Shown here: piece by piece, positions 33,801 through 45,500 of the stretch
How the letters are laid out: every line of letters begins with the position of its first letter
Numbering within the stretch: position 1 is the stretch's first letter
NCBI GenBank assembly: GCA_011316305.1
Contig: SAUG01000067.1
Coordinates: 434,001-498,000, forward strand
Source of the DNA: Rusavskia elegans
Lineage: Eukaryota; Ascomycota; Lecanoromycetes; Teloschistales; Teloschistaceae
Direction: 5' to 3'
Length of the DNA stretch: 64,000 nucleotides
Notes under the pieces: model-generated
Seen by the model: only the letters and a program-made list of their open reading frames with translations
Databases searched by the model: none
Told to the model about the DNA's origin: nothing
Program-made: the position numbers and the translations under genes

Positions 33801-35981
33801 TAGGAATATTATTTAAAGTTAAATACTTTTTTTTTCTAGTCTACTACTAGATTATAATCCTTTAATTAAAGTATTTTAAATACGATATTATAGCTAGCTA
33901 TCCGAATAATATCGAACTAAAGTTTTTTTTAATACTAGTTAATTATTATTTAGAACGGTATTATTTCTTCTATAATTTTTCTATTTCTATTCGGTATTTT
34001 ATTTCTATTAATAACTATTAGATTATATAGGTCTTCTTTTTTAGTCCGAAGAAACCTTTTTCTTTTAGCTAAATCTTCTAATACGAAATTTCCGGTTATA
34101 TCTAAAATAATAAATATTTTAACTTTCTATAGTCTATTATTAGTTTCGATAATTATTTTAATCTTAAATATATATATATAGCTAGCTAAATTTAGTTATT
34201 ATTTCCGGGTTATAAAGTTATACGCTCGTAGTATATCTATTATTATAAGATTTTAACTTTTTTCGAATCGTTTCTAATATTTTTGTATTTTCTATCTTTA
34301 TAGTTTACCTGCGAAATATATCTATAGAAATTCTAATTAAAAATTCTATTTCTTTTTTATTATTTTTTCTAGTATTCGTATTTACTATAGATAATATATC
34401 TAGGATAGTCGTAAGTATTATAACTTCCGATTTTAATAGATATTATAGAAATACGTCGGTATAGTTTTAATAGATACTATTCGGCTTCTTTCTTTTTTAA
34501 TTTATTAATTCTATAGTCGTTATTATAATAAGCGATCTAATTTAATAGTATATATTAGTTTTCTATTATTACGTATTACTATTATAATATTAGTTTAAAA
34601 ATATCTTTATTTTTAGAAGCGTTACTTCCTAGTTTCTTTTCTAATATATCGACGATATTATTTACTTTCTAATCCTACTAATCGTTCTATAGATATTTAT
34701 TATCGATATATATTTTATAAGTATTTTTAAATCTTTTATAGATTACTATAAATCCTTTCTTTACTAGTTCTTTATTATAAAAAGCTTAAAGGTATACCAG
34801 TTTAACGTTTTCTATTATTATAATCTCCTATCTAGAAACGGCTTTCTTTCTAGTAGATATTATTAATATTTATAGTAAAATATTATTTATTATAGCTTCC
34901 TATAGTATTTTATCGTTTTCTATAAATATAAATTCTTTATTTAATTTGGCTTTCTAGGGTTTAGAACTACTATTATTATCTTCTAAGATTATTTTTTACT
35001 AGTTTTTAGGTTTCTTTAGTATAGCGTTAAACTGTCGTTATTATATTTTATTTAATTAATATTCTTTCGCGAAATAGTTTAGTTTATTATAGTTATAGTA
35101 CGTTTTAGGATTTTTATTCCTTTTATTACTTCTAGGGTTTTTCCTTTTATATCGTAGTTATATAGAGTCTAATTCTATAGATATAGGTCTGTAGTAGCTA
35201 TTTCCGGTCCTTTTATTTAATAGCTCTTTTCTATATAGCTTTCTAGAATAATATCCCGCGTTAACTCGTAGTTTTCTATTATAGAATTTTTTTATATCTC
35301 GTTTATATAGTTTATTATCGAAGTCGATAGATATTTTAATTAGATTATCTAAGGTTTCGTATATTCGACTGTCGTATATAAATTCGTCTTTTATTCGCTT
35401 TTTTAGTCTTTATCTATATATTACGTATAAGGTATCGTTATTCTATTTTATTAGTAGTAACTATTCCTTAAACTATACGGCGTATTTCGATACTATAATT
35501 TTCTACTAAAAGTATTAGATAATATATTTAATAATTAGAATTTTATTCGAAATTCCGAAAATATTATAAATAGCTTTCTTAAATTATATAAACTATATAA
35601 AGTTATATTTATCGTCTTCTTCGTCGTCTATATATTAGCGCAGGAAAGGTTTTATCTAGTACTAGGCTCGTCTTCGAAGATAGAATATAGTAAAAAGGGT
35701 TTTCTTTTTTTTAAATATAGAATAGAATATAAAATATATATCTAATTATACGAGCTAATCTTCTAATTTATTTCGATTCCTATAGTATTTATCGGGCTTA
35801 TTAACTTTAATACTATAGTTACGGTAACTAGTAGTAGGAATACTAACTTTTTTATTACTACTATTATTTTTTATCTAGATTTCTTTACCTTTAGGTTCGG
35901 ACTTTTTTACTATAGAGCTAGAATTACTTAGAATAAGGATTTAATATTAACCTGCGATAGATATTTTAAAGATATTTAAAG
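30804..35981 (-). pseudogene. Chromovirus Gag-pol remnant
   Basis: On the minus strand: the Gag zinc knuckle at about 35,052-35,100 reads YYNYNKLNYFAKEY, i.e. every Cys and the His of a CX2CX4HX4C box turned to Tyr, and the Gly to Asn, all G-to-A or C-to-T changes. Reverse transcriptase at about 32,980-33,110 keeps FIIAYLDDILVFSK with an intact YLDD (32,997-33,008). RNase H and integrase follow downward. A chromodomain at 30,850-30,960 reads KGYPISENI after a Trp-to-stop change. The element therefore had the standard fungal chromovirus layout. Confidence 0.85.
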
Positions 35982-36254
35982 TATTATAGAGCTACCTAGA
36001 GGTCCGGGTATTTTTAAAGGTTAGTTAAACTTATTAGTATATCTATAAACGGAGGTATAATAGGTAATTACTTTAAATTAATATAAAAATAAGTTAATTT
36101 GATTATAAGAATAGTATATAGCGATAACTAATAAATAAAATACGAGCTATAAAGGCGTCGAGTTCGGAATCTATATAGATAATAAAATCTTTTACTATTT
36201 AGGTTATTTATTAACTAAAATAACTAAAATAGCTTTATCTTAGAGTATTTACTT

Positions 36255-36392
36255 ACTAAAACTACTAAATTAGAGTATTTATAGTATTTATTTACTAAAA
36301 TTACTAAAATTAAAGTATTTATAGTATTTATTTACTAAAACTTCTAAAATTAGAATATTTATAGTATTTATTTACTAAAACTACTGAAATAC
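36255..36392. repeat. 40-bp tandem repeats in the 5' LTR of the chromovirus
   Basis: Counterpart of the array at 26,065-26,203: units start at 36,255, 36,294 and 36,334 with a partial fourth. The first unit is 39 bp. Confidence 0.75.
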
Positions 36393-36879
36393 TCTTTAGT
36401 ACTAATATTAAAGCCGTCCTGCGTATTTTTACCTGTCGAAGCGTAATAGGAAATCCTGCGTTATACTGAATACTATCGCGTTTCCGAAGGCACGCCGCCT
36501 ATATTTATAATATATAGCTATTATAAAAAATATATACGTACGTAAAAGATACTGGTAAATTATAATATCTACGAAAAGTTTATATTACTAGTAAAAGAAT
36601 AAGAAAAAAAAACGATAACTACAAAGTAAATTTATCTATAAAAAATTCTACGTCAATTAAAATATAGATAAATGAATCCGCTATTCTATTAAATAAATCT
36701 AAATTAAAATTTTAAAAATTCGTTATTTATTTTATTTAAATTAAAATATAAAATCTATAATTATATATTCGATACTAATATACTAACTATTAATCTACTA
36801 ACCGAACTACTATTTTATCGGATATTAATTTCTAAAAAAAATATTAAAATAAATTAACAAAATAAATAGTAATAGATTT

Positions 36880-37190
36880 AAAATTTAAGTAATCGCGATT
36901 TCTATAAACGTCAAACGCGTTATATAAATCTTGGAGATATAATTAAAACGCTTGAAAACGAAACTCGCCGTCTAGTCGCTACCGCGTTACTAGCGTATCG
37001 GATTTCGATTTTTTTCTACTTTTTCTCTTCTTTTATTACTAGATTATATTCTAGTTTCTTTGGAATATAAATTAGTTCTATAATATATCTTTTATCTAGT
37101 CTATAATCGTATACTATTATAGAAATACTATTATTTTTATAGTTTTACTTTATTATTATTACCGTTATTGGTCTAGTAAATATTATATAT
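36880..37190 (+). repeat. Repeat G, first copy
   Basis: Matches 53,030-53,290 (shared CGTCTAATCGCTACTA-type block and CTAGTCTATAATCGTATACTAT). Both copies precede Gypsy family C sequence in the same orientation, so it may be family C's 5' LTR or leader; no matching 3' copy was found. Confidence 0.5.
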
Positions 37191-37389
37191 AGTATAATTA
37201 TATTAACGTCGACGCGTAGTATTTATAGTAATTAGATCCGTACTAAAGTATTTTAGATAAAACTACTTTAAACTAGCGCTAGAGTAACCGAAGATAATAA
37301 TACGCTTCGAAGCCCGCGGATTATAGATATTATAGACTAATCTCACGAATACGCCTCGCCTATACTATCGATATCTAATTAAAAAAAAC

Positions 37390-38060
37390 CATGGTTTATT
37401 TTTTATAGTTTAGAAAAGTTAATCGGAATTCTATTGGAATTTTATTACTAGTATATTAGAAGATTCTACTGTTTCCGGGGGCTAAATCTATTAATAGTCA
37501 CTATTTAATAGTTAGTTTATCAGCAAAAATACAATCCGCTCATAGTATTTTAAAATGAAAAAAACGTTCAGAGTCGATTGAATCGGTTTAAACCGGTTTG
37601 AATCGGTATATCTTGTTTAGTAAACAGAAAAGTTAAGCTATATTCTAAAAACGTCTGATTTAACTATATTTCGAATTTTAAAATTAAACTTTTTAGAATT
37701 TAGTGCTCGTTAGTTCTCGTTTAATAACGGGAAGCCTCTAGTTTAAAAATTAGTAACGCTAGCGTTTTATAAATAAAATTTTTGAAATCTACGCTAAAAG
37801 TTTACTATTATAGTTATATTATAGACTATTTATAGCTCTATTAGATCGAAAGACTTAGAGTTTTTTAAAGGTTTTATTTTAAAAATTTCAAAACTCGTTT
37901 AAAGCTCTCAGAGCGCTTTAAGCTAAAATCTTGCTTATAAGCAGGCCTTCTGCTCGTGAACGTTTTTATTACGCGCTAGACAGATTATAGAATCAGACCC
38001 GCTTACCAGTTCAAACCTGCTCAATTAACTCTGGACGGGATCGACACTTTTGATGATATT
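37390..38060. other. Low-RIP island without recognised gene
   Basis: CpA and TpG are common again here (for example AAGCAGGCCTTCTGCTCGTGAACG region at 37,940-37,963, split here only as a location) and base composition is clearly more balanced than on either side. It holds two palindromes, AAACCATGGTTT (37,387-37,398) and CGGTTTAAACCG (37,584-37,595). No open frame of note and no second copy in the window. Confidence 0.5.
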
Positions 38061-39582
38061 ATAGTTTAATAGAAGTATCTTTTTAGAAATTTATCTAGAT
38101 TAACTATCTAGTAGTAATAATTCGAAGAATTTAAATAATAGTAGAGATAATAGTAATAATTCCGATAATAATAAAAAGCGTCGAATCTTAAAGGCTTAAA
38201 TAATAGCAAAAAAGAAAATTCTTTTAAAAATATATCGTAAAGTAGAAGCTTTCCGTATAATAGATATAAATTATATTTTAGATAATAATTGACTTTTTTT
38301 AGACTAGCTACTAGATGTTCGCGAGCGCCGTAAACTTTATTAAAGTTTAAAATTAAAAAGTCTAAAAAGTATAGTAATAAAATATCTTTTAAAAAGTATT
38401 ATAAATAGGTCGAGTTTTATAGAAATTAGTTCTATAAATCCGACGCTTTATTTATCTATACGGATTAAATTCGATATACCTAGAATTTTAATAAAAGTTA
38501 GAAATTAAACTATTAATTCGAATAGAAAAAATCCTTTATCGAAAAAAATACTTTTAACGATATATTATAAAATAAATTTATAGATTTTCTTTTAAATATT
38601 ACTACTAATTCTACGTTTTATTTATTAAATATCGCGACGAAATACCTTCGTATAATATAGAATAAAGACTAGAGTATTCTAGAATTCTATAATCTTTTTG
38701 TATTATTAAAAGCCTAATTATTTCTATTATCGAAAAAATAGTATTCGATTTTTTTTTTTAAAAATTTATCTAGAATTATAGTATACTATACGTGTTCAAA
38801 ACGCGAAATTAAAAGATTTCGGCTATAATAAATAGATAGTTTAAACTATCTAATAGAAAAATATAGATAAAACGATACTAGATTAATAGTAGAATTTTTC
38901 TACTAAAAACTCTAATCTATTTCTATATAGTAAAAGAAATTTTTAAAATTTTAAAAACCGGAACCGAGAAAATCGATTATAGAGTAATTAAAATAGCGTT
39001 AGTAGAAAGAATATTTCTAACGTTAATAATAACGATTCGAGAAAATATAAATAGAATAATAAATCTAGTATATATTATTAATATAGTAATATTGATTATT
39101 ATTCTAAAAGTTTTTTCTAGAACTAGAATTTAAATTAAAATAATTAAAAATTAAATAACTTTTATAGTAACGTGTTACGTCCACGACTCTATAGAGGTTC
39201 CTTGGAAGAATTCGCTAGGCAAGCGAGTCTAATTATCTATAGCCGCGTATAGCCGCTATAGCCGCCCTTCCTAATAGGACTTTTAGTAGACGGCTATCTA
39301 TCGACCTTTATAGCTACTTTTACTATATATATTGCTTATTATTTCTATAGATGGATTCTTTTATTAGTCGTTAATATAATTATTAAATACGTTTCTACTA
39401 TTCTTTTCTTAATTATTTTATATTAAAAATACCTTATAATATTTTAACCGTATTTCTATAGCTATATAGAATTAGTTATAATAATCTATACTAGAATTTC
39501 TTTACTATTTAGTAGCTCGGACTACGTCTATAGCTATAGCTAGGCTCGAACGTAATATCCTCTAATATATAGGGACGTTATA

Positions 39583-40600
39583 TTTTAATAATTTACTATA
39601 TTAGTTTTATTATCCCGACCTATAGATCGAAGCGATACTATAAAAGTAGTAATACCTAATATCTATAAAGGAAATAAAAGATCTTTAAAGCTATAAATTA
39701 TTTAGATAAGTATCTACTTTATATTATATATAAACTAGTCTTTAAACGAAGTAGTTAAAATTCTATTTATAATATTATATCTAGGAAAGGCTGCCTTTAA
39801 TTAGGTATAGCCTCGAATAGAAAATTACCTCGATAACTCGGAAGGATAGAAAGAAGATAAAATATTATAGATCTTTTATACTTTCGGTAATCTTATTATA
39901 GCTATAAAAGAAGCCTTTAGAGATACTAATAAAAATAGGGTAATAGGTAGAAAATTAATAGTTCTAAAGTAGTAAAAATTAGTAGCTATCTACGCTATTT
40001 AGTTTAGAAAGTTAGTTTATAAAATAGACTAGGAAGATTTAGCTCTAAAAGTTTACTTCTATAAAAAATTCTAGATAAAAATTAAAGAAACTATAGCGGT
40101 AATTAAAGAACCGGATTTACTAGTAGATTTTATTAAATTTATAATAAAAATCGATATTAGATAGTATAAAATATCTTTAGATAAATAGACGCTTAATAAA
40201 ATAGAACCTATTAAAAAAAAGTCTAGAAAAAATCTAATAGAACTCGATACTACCGAAACTAAAGAATTAAAAACTAAAGCTTATTATTTATATAGAAAGA
40301 TAAAATACCTTAAAAAGAATTATCTAACTAAAGAAGTAATAAAAATAACCGAATATTTTTTTAAAATAATAGAAAAATTATCTAATAAATATATAGTAAA
40401 AAGCTGGTTAGTTTACTATAATAGTATTTATCCTATCTACCTATTAGATAAAGAGAGGATAGGATATTATTCTAAAAAATCTAAAAAAGTATAGAAAATA
40501 AAACTAATAATCGATTTTAAACTATATAAAACCGAAAGATCCTTTATAATAATATTTAACGTTAAAATCGGAGGTTAATAAATAATAGCTTTTATAAATA
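39583..40600 (+). pseudogene. Gag remnant with zinc knuckle
   Basis: On the + strand the reading contains a Gag capsid-like stretch at about 39,740-39,980 (VKILFIILYLGKAAFN, PRIENYLDNSEG, FGNLIIAIKEAFRDTNKN), which matches the usual Ty3/Gypsy Gag region rich in Phe/Asn/Trp followed by a conserved Phe-Gly block. At about 40,280-40,325 YYLYRKIKYLKKNY is a CX2CX4HX4C knuckle whose Cys and His codons were changed to Tyr by RIP. Gag would assemble the particle that packages the RNA; here it is nonfunctional through many stops. Confidence 0.75.
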
Positions 40601-42080
40601 GAGAGGAAGATAATAAAGTTATAAAAGGATTCTATAATAAAATTAAAAGATATTTCTATAAAAAAATAATAAATAATAATAGAATTCTCGATATTAAAAT
40701 TAAAATAAAATATAAATAGATTAGAATATTAAATTTTACTATAATCGAAAGTTAAAAAAGTTATATTATTTTAGGAAACGAATAGAAAGAATCTATATTA
40801 AAAAGATTAATAAAAAAAAGTACCGTCGATAAAAAAATAAAACTATAAATAATATATCTTCTAGCCTATAAAAATCTCTTATAAAAAAAATAGACGTTAT
40901 TTTAATAATAAATTATAAAGAGATTAAAAATTTAGATAAAAAATTTAAAGAAGATAGAAAAATTTAGGAAATAAAAATTTAGTAGAAATACTATTATTTT
41001 CTCTAATAATTTATTAAAAAATATAATAAAAGTAAAAAAATAATCTAGTAGCTTTAAATAAACTATATTAAAAAAATATACTAGAATATAATTAAAACTA
41101 TAGATAAAATCGAATACTATAAACTAAATTAAATAGATTAGAATAAAGAAATACCGGACCTAGTATTTAGTATTAAATTTAGAAATAAAGAATTCGATTA
41201 GTATCCGTCTTTATTATTATAGAACGAAATAGTAGCTAAAGAATAAAATTTAGTAGAACTATTAAAGAAACCGGAAAAAATTTATAATATAGATATATAA
41301 TCCGAAATATATAAAGATAGTAATAAAAAAGCTTTTTACTAGATCTTTTTTAGAATTTTATAATTTCTATAGATTAAAAAAAGTTAAAATCTTTTAAAAT
41401 TTAATCCAGATTACTCGAACTAAATCTAGGTATTAATTTAATAGATATCTCTTATATAGCTAGCGTAAAATTAATAGAAAAGTAAAATATAACCGGATTA
41501 TTAAATTTATTAAATCGAGAAAGTACGCGTTACTTCTAAACGATAAGATTACTTTTATACTTATCTAAAACGCGATAATAAGTAATAAAATATTTTTATT
41601 TACTAAAAAGTCGGCGGAAATCTAATTTCTAGACTAAATATTTATTACGAATTTCTCTTTTAGAATTAGAGAAGGACTTAATATAATAGCGAGCTTCGGA
41701 ATATTTATTAAAAATATCTACGATATTAGAACGAAGTTTATTTTTTTTATTTTTAAGATATTTCCCTGCGGGAATTAATAGAAATAATAAAAATAAAAGA
41801 AATAATATATAGATAGTATTAGATATTAGAAAATTATATAATTTTTAAGCCCGAGTATATTTATTATAAATACTACTACTAATTTCAACTTTATATTCTT
41901 TTAAAGAATTATAGATATATAAAAAATAAGGAAAAAATATTATAATTCCTTTTAACTAGATATAATAAAAAGATTTTAGTCGATATCCTTTTTAAGAATA
42001 TATAATAAAGATATTAACGAAAAGAAAAAAAAAGAGATCTTTTTTATACCCTGTATACGGTTTTTACGCTAGGTAAAAAG
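40601..42080 (+). pseudogene. Second coding block of unknown identity in the Gag-bearing element
   Basis: Downstream of the zinc knuckle the frames still read as coding: REEDNKVIKGFYNKIKRYF near 40,600, then PDLVFSIKFRNKEFD near 41,157, KKPEKIYNIDI near 41,270, and a C-terminal part near 41,935-42,085 (KKYYNSF, LDIIKRF, SISFLRIYNKDINEKKKK, FFIPCIRFLR). Stops sit mainly where Gln or Trp codons are expected. There are no pol motifs. It might be the Gag C-terminus, a second structural protein or captured host sequence. Confidence 0.45.
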
Positions 42081-42507
42081 CGATATAGAGAGGACCGTAT
42101 TATATCTATAATTCTATAGAGGTTCTCTAGAAAAATTAGCTAGGTAAACGAGTCTAATTATCTATAGCCGCGTATAGCCGCTATAGCTACCTTTTCTAAT
42201 AGGACTTTTAGTAGACGGCTATTTATCGGCCTTTATAGTTACTTTTATTATATATATTACTTATTGATCCTATAGATAGATTCTCTCGTTAGTTATTAAT
42301 ATAATTATTAAATACGTCTTTACTATTTTTTTTTTAATTATTTTATAACGAAGATATTTTATAATATTATAACTATACCTCTGCGGCTATATAGAATTAG
42401 TTACGATAATCTATATTAGGATTCTCTTACTATTTAGTAGCTCGGACTACGTCTACGGCTATAGCTAGGCTCGAACGTAACGTCTTTTGATATACAGAAA
42501 CGTTATA

Positions 42508-45500
42508 TAACGGTAATAGGTCTTTTAAGAAATCTATAATTAATACGACGAAAGATAACTCTAGTAATACTAACTAATTAAAAAATCTTAAGAACTAGTT
42601 ATAGCTTTGATAACAATCTAGAATAAATAAATTAAAGTAAAGAATAATTCTCTAATAAAAGCGTTTATCGAATTACTAATAAAAAGATATAGTAGAACTA
42701 AAACGTTGCTAGATCTAAATTTCTAGATTAACGTCGTCTTATAATCTTTTATTATCTAATATAACTTAGAATCTATCTAAAAATTGAAAAATTCTATCTT
42801 TAATAGATCGGAGGTTAACGTACTATTTATTATAGAATATATAATTTAAACCAGATATTAATAGATAGTTAAAGCCGTAGAAGAATATATATATTATAAT
42901 TTTATATTCGAGATAAAATGGATAAATATAATATCTTTCTAGATATATTAGCTTTATATTAAATATATTTAATTTCAGATCCAATATTCGAATAATAACG
43001 ATTTTCTATCTATAACGAAAAGATATCAAATATTAAAACGAGGAAACGGTCTATCCGCTTTAATATTAATTTACCGATAATCTTTATTTATATAATATAG
43101 ACCGAAAAATATATATTAGTATATATAAAATCGATTACCGCTGTATATACGAAATTTGATAACCATATTACTATATAGGCGGAAGCTATCGGTACCGTCG
43201 TATATATAGAAACCAATAATAAAGATAAAAACGATAAAGATAAATAATAGGCCGAATCGTAAGTTCTAGAATTTATATATAAGGAAATCGAAGCTTATAA
43301 TATACGTTTAGTAAATTCTTTACCGCTATTTTAAGATATCGATTATACGATCGAATTAGATAGACGAGATACGCTATATATTTTAATCCGTAATCTATCT
43401 AAATATAAATTTATTAAAATACGTAATTATTTAGATAAAGATTGGTCGTCGGATCGAGTTTCGAATCCGAATTAACTAATCCGATCCGTTCCGCTAGAGC
43501 TAGATTTTAGTACTAAACTCTAGTATAAAAATATAGAGCTAGTATAACTTTTATATAAATTTGCTAAAAAAATTCTAATTAATTAACTATATTAGCTAGA
43601 AAATTTATAGTAAAACTAAATATATTACTTGAATATATTATCTTTATTAAAATATTAAAAAAAAAAATAAATTTAATTTATAATATAATCGGGTTCGGTT
43701 TAGATCGGATTACTAAAATCGAATCGGATATCCGACGGTTCGACGGAAACCCGATTCGAACCGGCCAGTCTATCTAGATAACGCTCTAAAAAAGAGTTAG
43801 ATTTATTATTTAATATCTTTTATAGAAGCTCTAATTTTTTTTTATATTAAAAAAAAATAATAGTTTTTATATATACGTCGAATATAGAGATTTTAATAAA
43901 ATAACGGTTAAAAATCGTTATTTTCTACTTTTTATCTCTAAAATTCTAGATCGGTTATTAAAAGTAAAGTATTTTTCTAAATACGATATTAAAGATATCT
44001 ACTATCGAATCCGAATTAAAAAGAATAACGAATAAAAAACCGTATATCGTATAAAATATAATTATTTCGAATATTCTATTATATTTTTCGAATTTACTAA
44101 TATATCTATAATTTTCTCAACCTATATTAATAGAGCTTTCAAAAAATCCGTTAATATTTACTATATAGTTTATCTAGATTATATTCTAATCTTTTTTAAT
44201 TCGGAAAAAAATATTAGAATTATATCTATTAAATCGTTTAAAAGTTTCGTAATATCTAGTTATATCTTAATTTCAAAAAATATATTTTTAATTTTAAAAG
44301 TATAAAATTTTTATATATTATTATATTTATAAACGGTATATTAATAGATTTAAAACGAATAATAACTATTAAAAAATAGTCGGTTTTAAAAATTTACCGG
44401 AAAGTATAGAATTTTTTTAAAATTCGTAAATTTTTATCGGCGTTTTATTTACTAGTATTTTCGGATTATAGTATTTCTAACGAGTCTATTTATAGAAAAT
44501 ATTAGCGGAAAAAAATCGGGACCGCTTTACTAGACTATTAGAATTTAAAAGTCTTTTAAAAAACTAAAACGTATATTCGATACTATCAGGGTATTATAGT
44601 ATTTTAATATAGAAAAAAAAATCTATATCGAAACTAATACTTTGAAAATCGGATAAATTAAAATTTCATTTTTATTCAATAAAAGTAGTCGCTAGCGTCT
44701 AGTTATAATCTAGTCGAAAAAGATAGTTTCAATCGAATATAATTATAAGATATATAATATCGAATTATTTACTATTATTAATATCTTCAAGTAATAGAAA
44801 TTCTATTTTAAAGACGCGAAATAAATTATAAAAATCTAGATAGATTATATCAACCTCTGGGATTTTATAAAAATTAAAGAATTTAATATTCGATAATATC
44901 GCTAGATTATTAAATTAGCTGCTATAGATTTCGATATCTTTTATTATCTAGGAAAAACGAATCTAGTTAATCTACTATCTAGAATGCTAGATTATAAAAA
45001 TATTAATCTTTAAATTTAAACGATATTATCTATACTTTTGTAGATACTAGATTTCACTAGCTATAATTCTAATAGCGAACCGTTTTCTATATAAATGATT
45101 CGAATTAACTACCTTTTACGCGGGTATATAATAGAAGGATCTAAAAAACCTTTTATAGAATCTAAAAACTCTAAAGATAATAGAATTAATCTCCTACTAT
45201 TAATAATAAAACGTAATATATTTTGTATATTAAAATGACCTTTAGATATAATAGGTCGTCGAGATAGTAATAATAGGTTAGCGACGACTATTTCCGATAA
45301 AAGATATAATACCGGAGTAAATTCTATTACAAGAAACTTATACTATAGCCTAGATATTCTACGTTAAACGTCATAGAAAGCTGCTATTAATAAAACGGTT
45401 TACGGTAAAGTAATTTCTAGTATACCCGATATATTTATCTAATTTTAAAGTCGGAACGTTAATATATAGAAGAGTATATAGACTATCGAACGTAAATTAA

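Larger units (their letters stand above)
25792..36512 (-). mobile_element. Ty3/Gypsy chromovirus with Gag and pol, split by a family A copy
   Basis: The 3' LTR is 25,792-26,323 and the 5' LTR 35,982-36,512 (about 531 bp each), ends TATTAT...ATAATA from TG...CA. The target duplication TATAA / TATAG (25,787-25,791, 36,513-36,517) differs only by a RIP-type G-to-A and restores the repeat D sequence exactly. Without the nested family A copy the element is about 6.75 kb, normal for a complete chromovirus. The sequence inside the 3' LTR (AGGTCCTTTCTTTAG) is the complement of a polypurine tract. Confidence 0.88.
25118..36870 (-). repeat. Repeat D, minus copy split by the 25,792-36,512 retrotransposon
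   Basis: The 3' half is 25,118-25,791 and the 5' half 36,513-36,870. Read on the minus strand the two halves join as AATAGCTATAGCTGTAAAT, matching copy D1 (AATAGCTATAGCTATAAAT). So one D copy was broken by the 10.7-kb element. Confidence 0.8.
39173..42507 (+). mobile_element. Family A LTR element carrying Gag instead of pol (copy A-gag)
   Basis: 3,335 bp. LTRs 39,173-39,582 and 42,098-42,507, each 410 bp and of the same family as copies A1, A2 and A3 along their whole length. The 5-bp duplication TAACG is perfect (39,168-39,172 and 42,508-42,512). The polypurine tract AGAGAGGACC (42,087-42,096) precedes the 3' LTR. The 2.5-kb interior has no reverse transcriptase or integrase. Confidence 0.92.
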
